Source of the DNA: a bacterium
GTDB taxonomy: Bacteria; Patescibacteriota; Saccharimonadia; Saccharimonadales; UBA4665
Direction: 5' to 3'
Assembly: GCA_021851735.1 (NCBI GenBank)
Contig: JAJZCD010000001.1
Coordinates: forward strand, 1 to 35,077
Length of the DNA: 35,077 bases
Shown: piece after piece, positions 23,142-30,689 of the stretch
Position numbering within the stretch: position 1 is the first letter of the stretch
Layout: the number at the start of each line of letters is the position of its first letter
Notes under the pieces: model-generated
Seen by the model: the letters and a program-made list of their open reading frames with translations, nothing else
Databases searched by the model: none
What the model was told of the DNA's origin: nothing
Made by a program: the position numbers and the translations under genes

Positions 23142-23743
23142 AGGTGGACAATCCCCAGATTGTGTGCAGGAGTTATGTGTGTGTTGGGCAGCAGTTCATG
23201 GACAGCTTTGGCGGCACCAGGAAGAGCTTCGCGGGTATAATCATCTACTATTAATACGCTACCCTGCTGCATTCGTGGTAGCACCAATAACAGTGAATCA
23301 CGGATACTCTCGTAAAAGTCACCGTCTAGAAATGCAAAAGCGATCGAGTCAGGTATGTCAGCAGACGTAAGGTCCTTAAACCAGCCTTTGTGAATGGTGG
23401 GTGGGTATAGCCCGGCCTTGTGAAATTGCCATATAAACTGCTTTTTGCTGGCAGTCAGTGCGCCAGCCTGAAACTGATCCCCTGCACTGCTTGCATCATG
23501 AACGGTTTTTTGGGGTAGACCCGCAAATGAGTCATAGACGTGAAACTCGCGTTTGTCATTGTAGGCGTCAAGCAAGCGACGGATAAAGATACTGGTAGTG
23601 CCTATATAACATCCAAACTCCACGATACTTCCATCTAGTTTCGATTGCACACCTTCAAGTGCGGTTAGAATGATCCGCAGTTGGTTTATGGTAACCTGAT
23701 CAGATATGAGGGGGTATTTAACGAGCAGTTGGTCGGTGTACAT
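23138..23743 (-). CDS. TylF/MycF-like SAM-dependent O-methyltransferase
   Basis: A 201-residue Rossmann-fold methyltransferase. The cofactor loop is VEFGCYIGTTS (41-51), followed by acidic FHVYDSFAGLP (67-77). A metal-binding acidic set is visible at FLDGDFYES (139-147) and IVDDYT (165-170), which matches the magnesium-dependent TylF/macrocin O-methyltransferase family. The substrate is unknown; related genes in other bacteria often act on sugars of surface glycans, and no antibiotic cluster is seen here. It heads a two-gene operon with rlmH (four-base overlap). TATAAT (23752-23757) ends 8 bases before the ATG and overlaps the end of umuC, so the message is essentially leaderless. Confidence 0.85.
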   Translation of the reverse strand: MYTDQLLVKYPLISDQVTINQLRIILTALEGVQSKLDGSIVEFGCYIGTTSIFIRRLLDAYNDKREFHVYDSFAGLPQKTVHDASSAGDQFQAGALTASKKQFIWQFHKAGLYPPTIHKGWFKDLTSADIPDSIAFAFLDGDFYESIRDSLLLVLPRMQQGSVLIVDDYTREALPGAAKAVHELLPNTHITPAHNLGIVHL

Positions 23744-23751
23744 GTACGCTA

Positions 23752-23757
23752 ATTATA
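23752..23757 (-). promoter_or_regulatory. Consensus -10 box for the methyltransferase-rlmH operon
   Basis: A perfect TATAAT ends 8 bases before the ATG at 23743 and overlaps the stop region of umuC. TGAACT 17 bases farther upstream is a weak -35. Confidence 0.5.
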
Positions 23758-25111
23758 ACAGTGTAGCCTCGGGGAGTTCATCCCAATTGGTGGTGTACTG
23801 TGGGCTTATGAGGCGGGTGCGTGGTTGCCAGTTTTTGCTTAGCATTTCAGCGGCAAATTGTATTGTTCCCTTGCCGTGACGGTGGTTTATGGTATCAAGG
23901 GCACTCATTTTGCGAGTTGATAACTCGTTTGATGAGAGGTTGACTGTTCCGAGCAGGTCGGCTTGCAGGTTTGCTTCGGGCACAAAATCATATAGCATTA
24001 CATCGGCTCGGTGGTAGTCTAGGTTGCGATAATTACTAGCCAGCAGTTGTATCAGCTGGCTGGCTATAGTACCGGTATCTGCGGTAGGCGTGTGAAACCG
24101 CGCTGATTTACTTACTTGCTGATAGCCGGGCTTATGATAATTGGTGTTCAGTGTCACTGTTGCTTGGTAGGCGAGTTGGTGCTCACGTCGCAGAGCGGCT
24201 GTTGCTCGTGCGGTCAGGTTTGCCACGGCCGCCTCTATGACGTGAAATTCACGCGTGTCTTCACCAAACTGGCGGCCGCGCGTAATCATCTTTTGCGGCT
24301 TGGATGTACGTTGAATTGGTAGGCAAATAGTGCCATTCAATTCTGCTACCATTTGACGGCCATGAATACCTAGAAGTTGTTGCGCGCGCTGTGGACTGAG
24401 CCGGCTAAGATCATACGCGGTGTGTACTCCGTCCGCCTTAAGCTTAGGCGCTAACTTCCGACCGACACCCCATATGTCTTGTACTGCAGTCCCCTTGAGT
24501 ACGGTTGACAGTACTGGTGTTTCTTGAGCGAGGTGAGACGAGGGTAAAAGGCTGGGATATTGCTTGGTGTGTTTTTGATCGTTGCCTAGCAGCGGGCCTG
24601 ACTGATCGGGCGTGTTAGTAAGCGAAACGACACCGCCGGTATCGGGATGTTTTTTAGCCCAACGATTGGCGACTTTGGCGAGCGTTTTGTTTTTAGCGAT
24701 GCCTATGCTGACTGGTATGCCGATATTTTTAAGTATATTTGCACGCACCATAATGCCCCAGTTCTGAGAGTTGTCTATGTTTAGTTCACTTATGTCCAAG
24801 AATGACTCGTCGACACTGTAGACTTCTAGGTGGGGTGTGATGCTGGTCAGTAAAATAGTAATACGTTCACTTATATCACCATAAAGTCCAAAGTTCGCAG
24901 AAAATGCTAGTACCCCGTTCTGTTTGAAAAAATCGCGGAATTTAAAATGAGGAGCCCCCATAGGGATACCAAGGTCTTTAGCTTCTTGGCTACGGCTGAC
25001 AGCACAGCCGTCATTGCTGCTGAGCACTACTATAGGCTTTCTTTCGAGCTCTGGTCGGAATAATCGCTCGCAACTTGCAAAGAAGTTATTGCAATCTATG
25101 AGCGCGTACAT
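23753..25111 (-). CDS. umuC: Y-family translesion DNA polymerase, UmuC type
   Basis: A 452-residue error-prone polymerase that copies past DNA lesions. Catalytic acids are D6 (MYALIDCNNFFASCERLF) and D101/E102 (VYSVDESFLDI), with the steric-gate region FFASCERLF. The little-finger and UmuC-specific C-terminal domain (DUF4113: MSALDTINHRHGKGTIQFAA, then SPQYTTNWDELPEATLL) identify it as UmuC rather than DinB. An insertion of about 35 residues (near 180-215, polar) lies after the SLTNTP segment. The ATG at 25111 is chosen over one 15 codons earlier: it gives the standard N-terminus and has AGGA 5 bases upstream. It follows the UmuD-like gene by 64 bases in one operon. Confidence 0.94.
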   Translation of the reverse strand: MYALIDCNNFFASCERLFRPELERKPIVVLSSNDGCAVSRSQEAKDLGIPMGAPHFKFRDFFKQNGVLAFSANFGLYGDISERITILLTSITPHLEVYSVDESFLDISELNIDNSQNWGIMVRANILKNIGIPVSIGIAKNKTLAKVANRWAKKHPDTGGVVSLTNTPDQSGPLLGNDQKHTKQYPSLLPSSHLAQETPVLSTVLKGTAVQDIWGVGRKLAPKLKADGVHTAYDLSRLSPQRAQQLLGIHGRQMVAELNGTICLPIQRTSKPQKMITRGRQFGEDTREFHVIEAAVANLTARATAALRREHQLAYQATVTLNTNYHKPGYQQVSKSARFHTPTADTGTIASQLIQLLASNYRNLDYHRADVMLYDFVPEANLQADLLGTVNLSSNELSTRKMSALDTINHRHGKGTIQFAAEMLSKNWQPRTRLISPQYTTNWDELPEATLL

Positions 25112-25175
25112 GCTCGTCCTGTGCGCAACGTTATGTAGTGTGTGTGAGGTATGCACTGCACAATGGAGCTCCGTG

Positions 25176-25529
25176 CTATGTGCCGCGAGGGTGAATTATA
25201 GCTGCTACGGTACCCCAGATATTTTGTTGGGTAGATCGCGTAAACAGGGATAGCATGAATTCGCCACTTTCTTGCCACCAAACCACTAAATCATGCTTGT
25301 GAGGTGTGATGGCCCGATCTATGACTGCTATGTCACCGTCGAAGACGCCGTGATCATGCCAGTGGTGTCCGCGTATGCGGAAGAAATATGTGCTACTGGG
25401 ATGACGTATGAGTAGCTTGTCGAGGCTGAGCGGTTGGCTAGTGCGTTCAGTGGCCGGGTTTGGGAATCCGGCATGGATCGCTACAGAGCTATCCATATTG
25501 ACGGTGTCACTCTCATTTAGCTCATCCAC
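25176..25529 (-). CDS. UmuD/S24-like protein lacking the Ser-Lys dyad
   Basis: A 117-residue relative of UmuD. The family frame is clear: AGFPNPATERTSQPLSLDKL (20-39), LIRHPSSTYFFRIRG (40-54), GVFDGDIAVIDRAI (61-74), DLVVWWQESGEF (80-91). The peptidase motif GDSM, with the nucleophilic serine, reads GHHW (54-57), and the catalytic lysine of GEFTVK reads S94 in GEFMLS, so self-cleavage should be impossible. The Ala-Gly bond equivalent to the cleavage site (A20-G21) is retained. About 25-30 residues of the C-terminal half are missing. The GTG at 25529 is chosen because AGGTGG lies 6 bases upstream; it overlaps the preceding small gene by 13 bases. A polymerase-binding subunit that needs no activation is inferred. 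Confidence 0.8.
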   Translation of the reverse strand: MDELNESDTVNMDSSVAIHAGFPNPATERTSQPLSLDKLLIRHPSSTYFFRIRGHHWHDHGVFDGDIAVIDRAITPHKHDLVVWWQESGEFMLSLFTRSTQQNIWGTVAAIIHPRGT

Positions 25530-25711
25530 AGGACGCCACCTTTCCAGATTTGCTGTTCCGTGCGCGTGTCGCAGAGCTTCTCGATAGACTGCCGGGTTGT
25601 GTGTACTGGATGTTGCATAAAGTCGCGCGGAATTTCCAAAGTAGTGGCTATGGCGCCTGGAAAATATGCTTGTATGCGATGTAACTCCTCTACTCCGTGT
25701 GCGCGCTTCAT
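25517..25711 (-). CDS. Small protein in the umuDC-like operon (64 residues)
   Basis: A 64-residue unrecognised protein (MKRAHGVEELHRIQAYFPGA, then IPRDFMQHPVHTTRQSIEKL). It is soluble and mixed in charge, with a likely helix near residues 40-50. Its ATG overlaps the stop of the preceding gene by one base (TAATG), and AAAGGGG lies 6 bases upstream, so it is translationally coupled and very probably real. Its 3' end overlaps the UmuD-like gene. Position suggests a role with the translesion polymerase, but nothing in the sequence names one. Confidence 0.65.
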   Translation of the reverse strand: MKRAHGVEELHRIQAYFPGAIATTLEIPRDFMQHPVHTTRQSIEKLCDTRTEQQIWKGGVLWMS

Positions 25712-25962
25712 TAGCACACCCCTTTCGTACCGAGTAGTGTCCATTTATTGCCGTTTTGTCGCAGGCGGTAAGTCTGTCCATCATGCGCACTCATGTCGAA
25801 TAGATGAACGGCTCTATTGCCTCGGTGCACCAAATAACGCAAGCCGTTGCGGAATGTCACCGCTTCGCCTTTGTATTCTATCTCACGGGGAAATGTTTTC
25901 ATTTCGCGCCCAGCAAAGTAGTATGCGTTTACGTTGACAGGACTGTTGATTGTGTTGGTCAT
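25711..25962 (-). CDS. Small protein heading the umuDC-like operon (83 residues)
   Basis: An 83-residue unrecognised protein, first gene of the polymerase operon. It has a regular alternating pattern suggesting a small beta-rich fold: MKTFPREIEYKGEAVTFRNG, LRYLVHRGNRAVHLFDMSAH, TYRLRQNGNKWTLLG. Aromatic and basic residues recur, which could suit nucleic-acid or protein contact, but no known motif is present. AGGAG lies about 9 bases before the ATG, so it has a normal leader. A possible promoter (ATGACA, 17 bases, TAGTCT) lies about 30-60 bases upstream. I see no LexA-type box. Confidence 0.65.
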   Translation of the reverse strand: MTNTINSPVNVNAYYFAGREMKTFPREIEYKGEAVTFRNGLRYLVHRGNRAVHLFDMSAHDGQTYRLRQNGNKWTLLGTKGVC

Positions 25963-26264
25963 AAAGAGAATCTCCTACAAATTCAGGCCTTCAGACTATG
26001 CTAGCCCGAGGGTTCTGTCATAAGTTAATTATCAAGAGAGCCGTGTACTCGTGGTCGAGACCGGGAACGGAATATGTAGGAAGGTTTTTGTGATAGCAAC
26101 ATGCCGTTCGCAAGTTTGCAATCCGTATAAAAAACCTGAATGTATAGTAAGGCGCACAGTGACCGAAGTATGATTGCCAGGTAATAAGTCTGTGGGGTAA
26201 AGTGTTGCGATTGAAGGCTCGCACGCAACCAGTCCTCACATGGCTGTTAGGTACTATACGAGCC
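25963..26264. other. Intergenic region upstream of the umuC operon
   Basis: About 300 bases holding the upstream region of the umuC-type operon on the minus strand and a TACTAT box (26252-26257) facing right. No SOS-type palindrome and no gene are seen. Confidence 0.4.
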
Positions 26265-26489
26265 ATGTCGTGGAAAAACAAGCCATATATTTATTTTCCG
26301 GCGTGGCGTCATGGCCGTACGGTTACGACTTTTTGGTGTTACTTGACTGTGCAGACTGGCCAATTGTCAGGGTATAGTTTTACTGCTTCGCCGGGTAGGT
26401 GCGCAATATTTACGGGCGGTTCTTATCGGCTGCGGGACGATGACCGGGCCACCATACTTTGTAACCCAGCAGTGCAGCAACTGATGTGA
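26265..26489 (+). CDS. Doubtful 74-residue frame overlapping mmpL end
   Basis: An ATG at 26265 preceded at 7 bases by TACTAT, the leaderless spacing used elsewhere here, opens a 74-codon plus-strand frame (MSWKNKPYIYFPAWRHGRTV and on). The first 48 codons lie in otherwise empty DNA and look natural; the last 27 overlap the mmpL 3' end. No family is recognised. It is kept only as a candidate. Confidence 0.25.
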   Translation: MSWKNKPYIYFPAWRHGRTVTTFWCYLTVQTGQLSGYSFTASPGRCAIFTGGSYRLRDDDRATILCNPAVQQLM

Positions 26490-28521
26490 CTAACAGCGGC
26501 GCAATACAGAACGCTGCCAGGACGATACCAAACGCAACGGCAAATCCAAGCTGGCTAAGCAAACTGATTCCGGCCAGTGCTAATGAACCGAATGTTCCGG
26601 CAAGGATCAGCCCGGCACTAGTAACGGTAGTGCTGCTATGTTCTATAGTCAAGTCAGATGCTTCGTGCGGTTTGAGGCCACTACGAACTTCTTCGCGCAG
26701 ACGCGTCATAGTCAATATATTGTAGTCTGTGCCTATGGCCACTACGAATATGTAAACCATAATTGGTATGAAGAATATCAATCCGGGTTGCCCGTCGATA
26801 CGCTGAAACAGGTATACAGTACCGCCTAATGTGGCGGTAAAGCCGAGTGCGGTGCTTACTAATAGGTACAGCGGTGCTAATACGCTACGTAACAACAATG
26901 TCAAAATTACGAAGATGACGATAGCTGCAACTGGCAGTATGACGGCCAGGTCACGGTTAACCGCTGAGCGTACATCTACAAATGCAGCACTCTCACCGTT
27001 TACGTAGACTGTAGTGCCAGCTGGCGCGGCTGCTCGAGCTGTTGGACGGAAGGTGTGCTGCACGAAGTTAAGTGTACTGGTGGACTCTGGATCGCCAGGA
27101 AGTAGAACGGTTATTGCGGCGGTCTTATGACCTGTAGCATATTGTACTGAGCCAGCGTGTTTAACGCCCGGCACAGCGTACACAGCTTTACTAACGGTAG
27201 CTACTTGAGCTTGGGTAAGTGGCTTCTGCGAAGTTATAATGACTTGTGTCGGAGAAATGGCGCCCGCAGAGAAGAGTTTAGAAACTTGGTGGTAAGTCCT
27301 GGCGGCTTCGGTGTTTTGTGGTTGTTGGCTGACAAAGTCGTAGTTGGTCTTAAGCTGTGGATATCCAGTGGCGAGCGCTACGAGCAGGACTAGGGAGATG
27401 GCAGCGACTATGGCGGGCCGGCGGGCAACGATGTGGCCGATCCGCTTAGACATCGTTCCTTCCGGTTGTTTTTGCCAGGACTTAGAAGGCCAGAATATTT
27501 TGGGGCCTATTACTGCGACGATGGCTGGAATAAGTGTGAGGACAGCTAACAACATGATGAGTACACTGATAACCAGTCCTGGCGCTAGGTTTTTAAAGAT
27601 ACCAAAATCAGATACGCCTAAAGCAGCAAAGGCGGCGGCTACTACTAGTGCGGCTGACAATATAGCTTCTCCTGCGCGACTGAGTGCAAAAGATATGACA
27701 TTGAGACCTCGTGCGCCTGTACGTAGACGTTCACGGTAGCGGAAGAGCAGGAATAACGTATAATCGGTGCCGATACCGAACAGTACCACGGTGTATAGGA
27801 TACTTAGTTGATCACTAATCTTGAAGTTAAACGTTTTGGCCACTAGTGCAATTATTGATTGCGCTAACGCGTATACTAGACTGACGGCTAATACTGGTGC
27901 AAATGCAGCAATGGGGCTACGGAAAATAATTCCTGGCAGTATGATAACCAATGCAAAAGTTGCAATAGTAATGATTTTTGTTGCGGTAGTAAACGAGCTG
28001 CTGCTATCTGCGCTCAAAGCAATGGCGCCCGTGAGTCCCGTTTTTAGCCCAGTCCCGGAAAATACCTGGTGTACCTTAGCGCGGATGGCTTTAATAAGTG
28101 CAACGTCGGCTGTACCGCCTGTAGGCTTGCCTGCGATAACAATTTGTACCATTTGTGCTTTGCCGTTCTTAGAGACCATTCGCGGCGAGGTGTGAACGGC
28201 GGTAATCGGTTTAGGGTGGTTGGCATTGAATTGCTGGGCTATTGCCTGGATCATTATCTTATTTGCCGGTGTCAAGGTACCGCCATCTTTACGCTGTACC
28301 AGCAGTATTTCTACGTCGTTTTTGGATTGTGGAAAGGCTTTGTTAGCAATCTTTTGGGCTTGGACCGACCTGTATTTATTTGGCAAAAAGCTAGTCTGGT
28401 TGCTGCTGGTGACGCTGCTTAGTTTTGGGGAGAATAAGGTAATAAGTATTCCTGCTATTACCCATATGGCTATTACCCACCACCTGTTTCGTACTATGAA
28501 ATTCCCAAGTTTATTCAACAC
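26410..28521 (-). CDS. MmpL-family RND transporter
   Basis: A 703-residue membrane transporter of the MMPL branch of the RND superfamily. It has two similar halves of six helices, each with a large extracytoplasmic loop (about 32-178 and 390-520). The proton-relay motif GTDY occurs in both halves: GIGTDYTLFLLFRYRERL (249-266) and AIGTDYNILTMTRLREE (595-611). Members move lipids, siderophores or toxic compounds outward. It starts at GTG (28521), with AGGAG 12 bases upstream. An operator-like palindrome sits upstream, between candidate -35 and -10 elements. No substrate can be named; a single-gene unit suggests a stress or drug-type exporter under local control. Confidence 0.92.
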   Translation of the reverse strand: MLNKLGNFIVRNRWWVIAIWVIAGILITLFSPKLSSVTSSNQTSFLPNKYRSVQAQKIANKAFPQSKNDVEILLVQRKDGGTLTPANKIMIQAIAQQFNANHPKPITAVHTSPRMVSKNGKAQMVQIVIAGKPTGGTADVALIKAIRAKVHQVFSGTGLKTGLTGAIALSADSSSSFTTATKIITIATFALVIILPGIIFRSPIAAFAPVLAVSLVYALAQSIIALVAKTFNFKISDQLSILYTVVLFGIGTDYTLFLLFRYRERLRTGARGLNVISFALSRAGEAILSAALVVAAAFAALGVSDFGIFKNLAPGLVISVLIMLLAVLTLIPAIVAVIGPKIFWPSKSWQKQPEGTMSKRIGHIVARRPAIVAAISLVLLVALATGYPQLKTNYDFVSQQPQNTEAARTYHQVSKLFSAGAISPTQVIITSQKPLTQAQVATVSKAVYAVPGVKHAGSVQYATGHKTAAITVLLPGDPESTSTLNFVQHTFRPTARAAAPAGTTVYVNGESAAFVDVRSAVNRDLAVILPVAAIVIFVILTLLLRSVLAPLYLLVSTALGFTATLGGTVYLFQRIDGQPGLIFFIPIMVYIFVVAIGTDYNILTMTRLREEVRSGLKPHEASDLTIEHSSTTVTSAGLILAGTFGSLALAGISLLSQLGFAVAFGIVLAAFCIAPLLVTSVAALLGYKVWWPGHRPAADKNRP

Positions 28522-28555
28522 GTGCTTATTGCGCTCCTGCCGGCTTTAGTATTAT

Positions 28556-28574
28556 TAGTTTACCTACTAAACTA
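28556..28574 (-). promoter_or_regulatory. Operator-like palindrome upstream of mmpL
   Basis: TAGTTTA (28556-28562) and TAAACTA (28568-28574) form a perfect 7-bp inverted repeat with a 5-base spacer. It lies between a possible -35 (TTTATAG) and a TAATAC -10 box, where a TetR- or MarR-type repressor would block polymerase. No regulator gene is adjacent. Confidence 0.45.
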
Positions 28575-28708
28575 TAAAGCAGACAGCGCATATGGTCAAT
28601 GCGACTGTTCGCATAAGCGCTACTGTTGGTAATGAGGCATAGAAAGCTAAAAACGGGTAGGTGTAGAGATCAGTACTTGATCAATTCTCTGATGGGTATT
28701 GTGGCCAA

Positions 28709-29101
28709 TTATATTTTTAAATGATTTAAAAAGTCGACCAGTTCTTTTGGGGTGATCTCAGCTTTTACTAAATAGCCATCAGCTTGCTGCTCAATGTCAG
28801 CGCGGACGTCGTCACGCTGCTCAAGGTTGGTCGTGATGATAATCTTAGCGTGCATCTTTGGTGTCTTCGCCGGGTTCCGTAATGTACGGAGCACTTCTAT
28901 ACCGGTGATGTTCGGAATCATCAAATCAAGCAAAATAATGTCGTATGCATCAGTCTGGGCTGCAGCCATGCCTTTTTGCCCGTCTAGCTGGACATCTACT
29001 TGGTACCCGGCTTTCGTGAGGGCTCTTGCATAGAGCTCACTTATAAAATGCTCATCCTCTATACAGAGTATGCGTTTTGCGGTTGTTGTATTTGGCTGCA
29101 T
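28709..29101 (-). CDS. Stand-alone receiver (CheY-like) response regulator
   Basis: A 130-residue single receiver domain. The acidic pocket is IEDE (14-17), the phospho-acceptor D59 (IILLDLMIPNITG), the switch T90/T91 (IIITTN), and the conserved lysine K113 (GYLVKAEI). There is no output domain at all, so it must signal by docking to another protein or act as a phosphate shuttle. It lies 20 bases after the stop of the kinase gene and is its evident partner, but a TAAAAT box inside that gap, 6 bases before its ATG, suggests that it can also be transcribed alone without a leader. Confidence 0.9.
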   Translation of the reverse strand: MQPNTTTAKRILCIEDEHFISELYARALTKAGYQVDVQLDGQKGMAAAQTDAYDIILLDLMIPNITGIEVLRTLRNPAKTPKMHAKIIITTNLEQRDDVRADIEQQADGYLVKAEITPKELVDFLNHLKI

Positions 29102-29107
29102 ATAGCT

Positions 29108-29113
29108 ATTTTA
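29108..29113 (-). promoter_or_regulatory. -10 box for separate leaderless receiver transcript
   Basis: TAAAAT lies in the 20-base gap between the kinase stop and the receiver ATG, ending 6 bases before the ATG. The -35 is poor. Confidence 0.4.
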
Positions 29114-29121
29114 CCATGCGA

Positions 29122-30663
29122 TTAGTCGCGGTAGAGCGAGTGATTTTTAATCCAGCCGTGAGCGTTGCGGGTTAAGCTTGGGTTACCTAGTTCTTTACCA
29201 TTCTGTTGTAGTTCAGAGAATGGCAATACGGTGAATGTAAACGTGCTGCCCTCGTCTACCTTACTATTCACGGTAATCTGCCCGCCATGTGCATCGACGA
29301 TGGCTTTGCTTAGGTATAATCCCAGGCCGGTACCGCCAATCTGTGCTCTGTTACGATGGTTGCGATAGAATTTGTCAAATATATGGGGCAGAATACTGGA
29401 ATCGATCCCAAGGCCAAAATCTTTTACGCTAGTTTCGACTTGCCCTGTTTTGTTCAGCCTGGAGGTGACATAAATTTCGCTGGTACCTTTGCTGTACTTA
29501 ATAGCATTGTCGAGTAGATTAGCGAGTACCTCATAAATACTATAGCGATCTACCCCCACCGGTGGCAGATCCTGTGCTATGTCGGTCTTTATGGTGATGC
29601 CGCGCACATTGGCACGGAGATACAGGTCATCTACCACTGTCTTGATAACCTGCTCCCAATCTTCTTTATGCAATTGTAGTGTAAGCTGGTTGTCCTCTAT
29701 CTTTGCCACATTTAAGATATTGTCAACAAAGCCTGAGAGTTGCTGTGCGGAAGCATTCATCTTTTTCATGAATTCTTGGAGTTCACCAGTTAGACTCGGG
29801 CCGAGTTCCTCGTCGAATACCTCAATGTACCCTCGAAGCAGCGTAAGGGGTGTTCGTAGCTCGTGTACGCCAAGTGCCACAAAGCTCATCGCTTGGTCGT
29901 CTTGCGCGTACACCTCCGTGTGGTCAAAAAGTATAAGGAGCGTTTCATATCCGAGCGGATTATCTTTGTTGTAATAGCCGGCTAAGTCAAATAGCAAGCT
30001 ATCGCCCTGACCAGGTAACCCGATTCGTACGTGTTCCCATTTATGGTTGGCGGTTGCAGTTTGGTTTTTCGATCGCTTAAGCCAAGATGACAAGGTGTCT
30101 TCGTTCTGAAACGACATGTCAAGGGCGGTATAGGCGTTCTTGCCGATTAGGTCTGCAGCAGCTTCGCCCAGATATTTGTTTGTGGCGTCATTGGTATAGA
30201 CTATAGTTTCATCTTTGTCGAGTACAATTAATGGCAGTGGTAGGCTGTTGGCGACAAAGTTGGCACGTAGATCGTAGGTGGCCTTTTTGTTAGTTTTTTC
30301 TACGTTTTGTATAACACTAGTAAGCTGGTACAAATTATTAGTAAGGTTAGTAATAATGTCACGACCGAATGTGTAGTCTGTGGGGCTGGGTGCAGGTTCT
30401 GGTGTGCCATGAGGTGAAATGTGATGTATGGCTTTCCAGAGTGCCGTTATCGGCTGCATAAGGTGTGCTTCACCGATATGGCTTATAAGTAGTGAGTTGA
30501 GTAATCCGACTACAGCAAGGCCTATTACTATATAAAGAGTCGGTAAACCTGGATGATAGATGCGTGCTACCAGCCAAACGCCCACTAGTAACATATTCTC
30601 TGTGAATACTATGAGAAAAAGGTATGATCGAGCTTGATGGCGAAGTTTGCTTAAGAAGTCCAT
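29122..30663 (-). CDS. Membrane sensor histidine kinase with PAS domain
   Basis: A 513-residue kinase from the ATG at 30663. An upstream in-frame ATG at 30735 would overlap the preceding gene and add 24 basic residues of random look. Two transmembrane helices (about 13-34 and 42-62) are joined by a very short outer loop. A PAS domain spans about 132-250 (NSLPLPLIVLDKDETIVYTN). HisKA follows with H267 (ALGVHELRTPLT), then HATPase motifs NLLDNAIKYS, DFGLGID, FDKFYRN and GGTGLGLYLSKAI. With almost no outer domain, the cue must be in the membrane or cytoplasm. It sits 26 bases after the DUF3048 gene and 20 bases before its receiver, so the three form one operon. Confidence 0.93.
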   Translation of the reverse strand: MDFLSKLRHQARSYLFLIVFTENMLLVGVWLVARIYHPGLPTLYIVIGLAVVGLLNSLLISHIGEAHLMQPITALWKAIHHISPHGTPEPAPSPTDYTFGRDIITNLTNNLYQLTSVIQNVEKTNKKATYDLRANFVANSLPLPLIVLDKDETIVYTNDATNKYLGEAAADLIGKNAYTALDMSFQNEDTLSSWLKRSKNQTATANHKWEHVRIGLPGQGDSLLFDLAGYYNKDNPLGYETLLILFDHTEVYAQDDQAMSFVALGVHELRTPLTLLRGYIEVFDEELGPSLTGELQEFMKKMNASAQQLSGFVDNILNVAKIEDNQLTLQLHKEDWEQVIKTVVDDLYLRANVRGITIKTDIAQDLPPVGVDRYSIYEVLANLLDNAIKYSKGTSEIYVTSRLNKTGQVETSVKDFGLGIDSSILPHIFDKFYRNHRNRAQIGGTGLGLYLSKAIVDAHGGQITVNSKVDEGSTFTFTVLPFSELQQNGKELGNPSLTRNAHGWIKNHSLYRD

Positions 30664-30689
30664 AAACGTATTAGTGCGTTTGCCGTTGG

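Noticed and set aside
25530-25790. N-terminal extension of the UmuD-like frame (to 25790)
   Set aside because: The extra residues look random and overlap the two coupled small genes; the GTG at 25529 with AGGTGG fits better.
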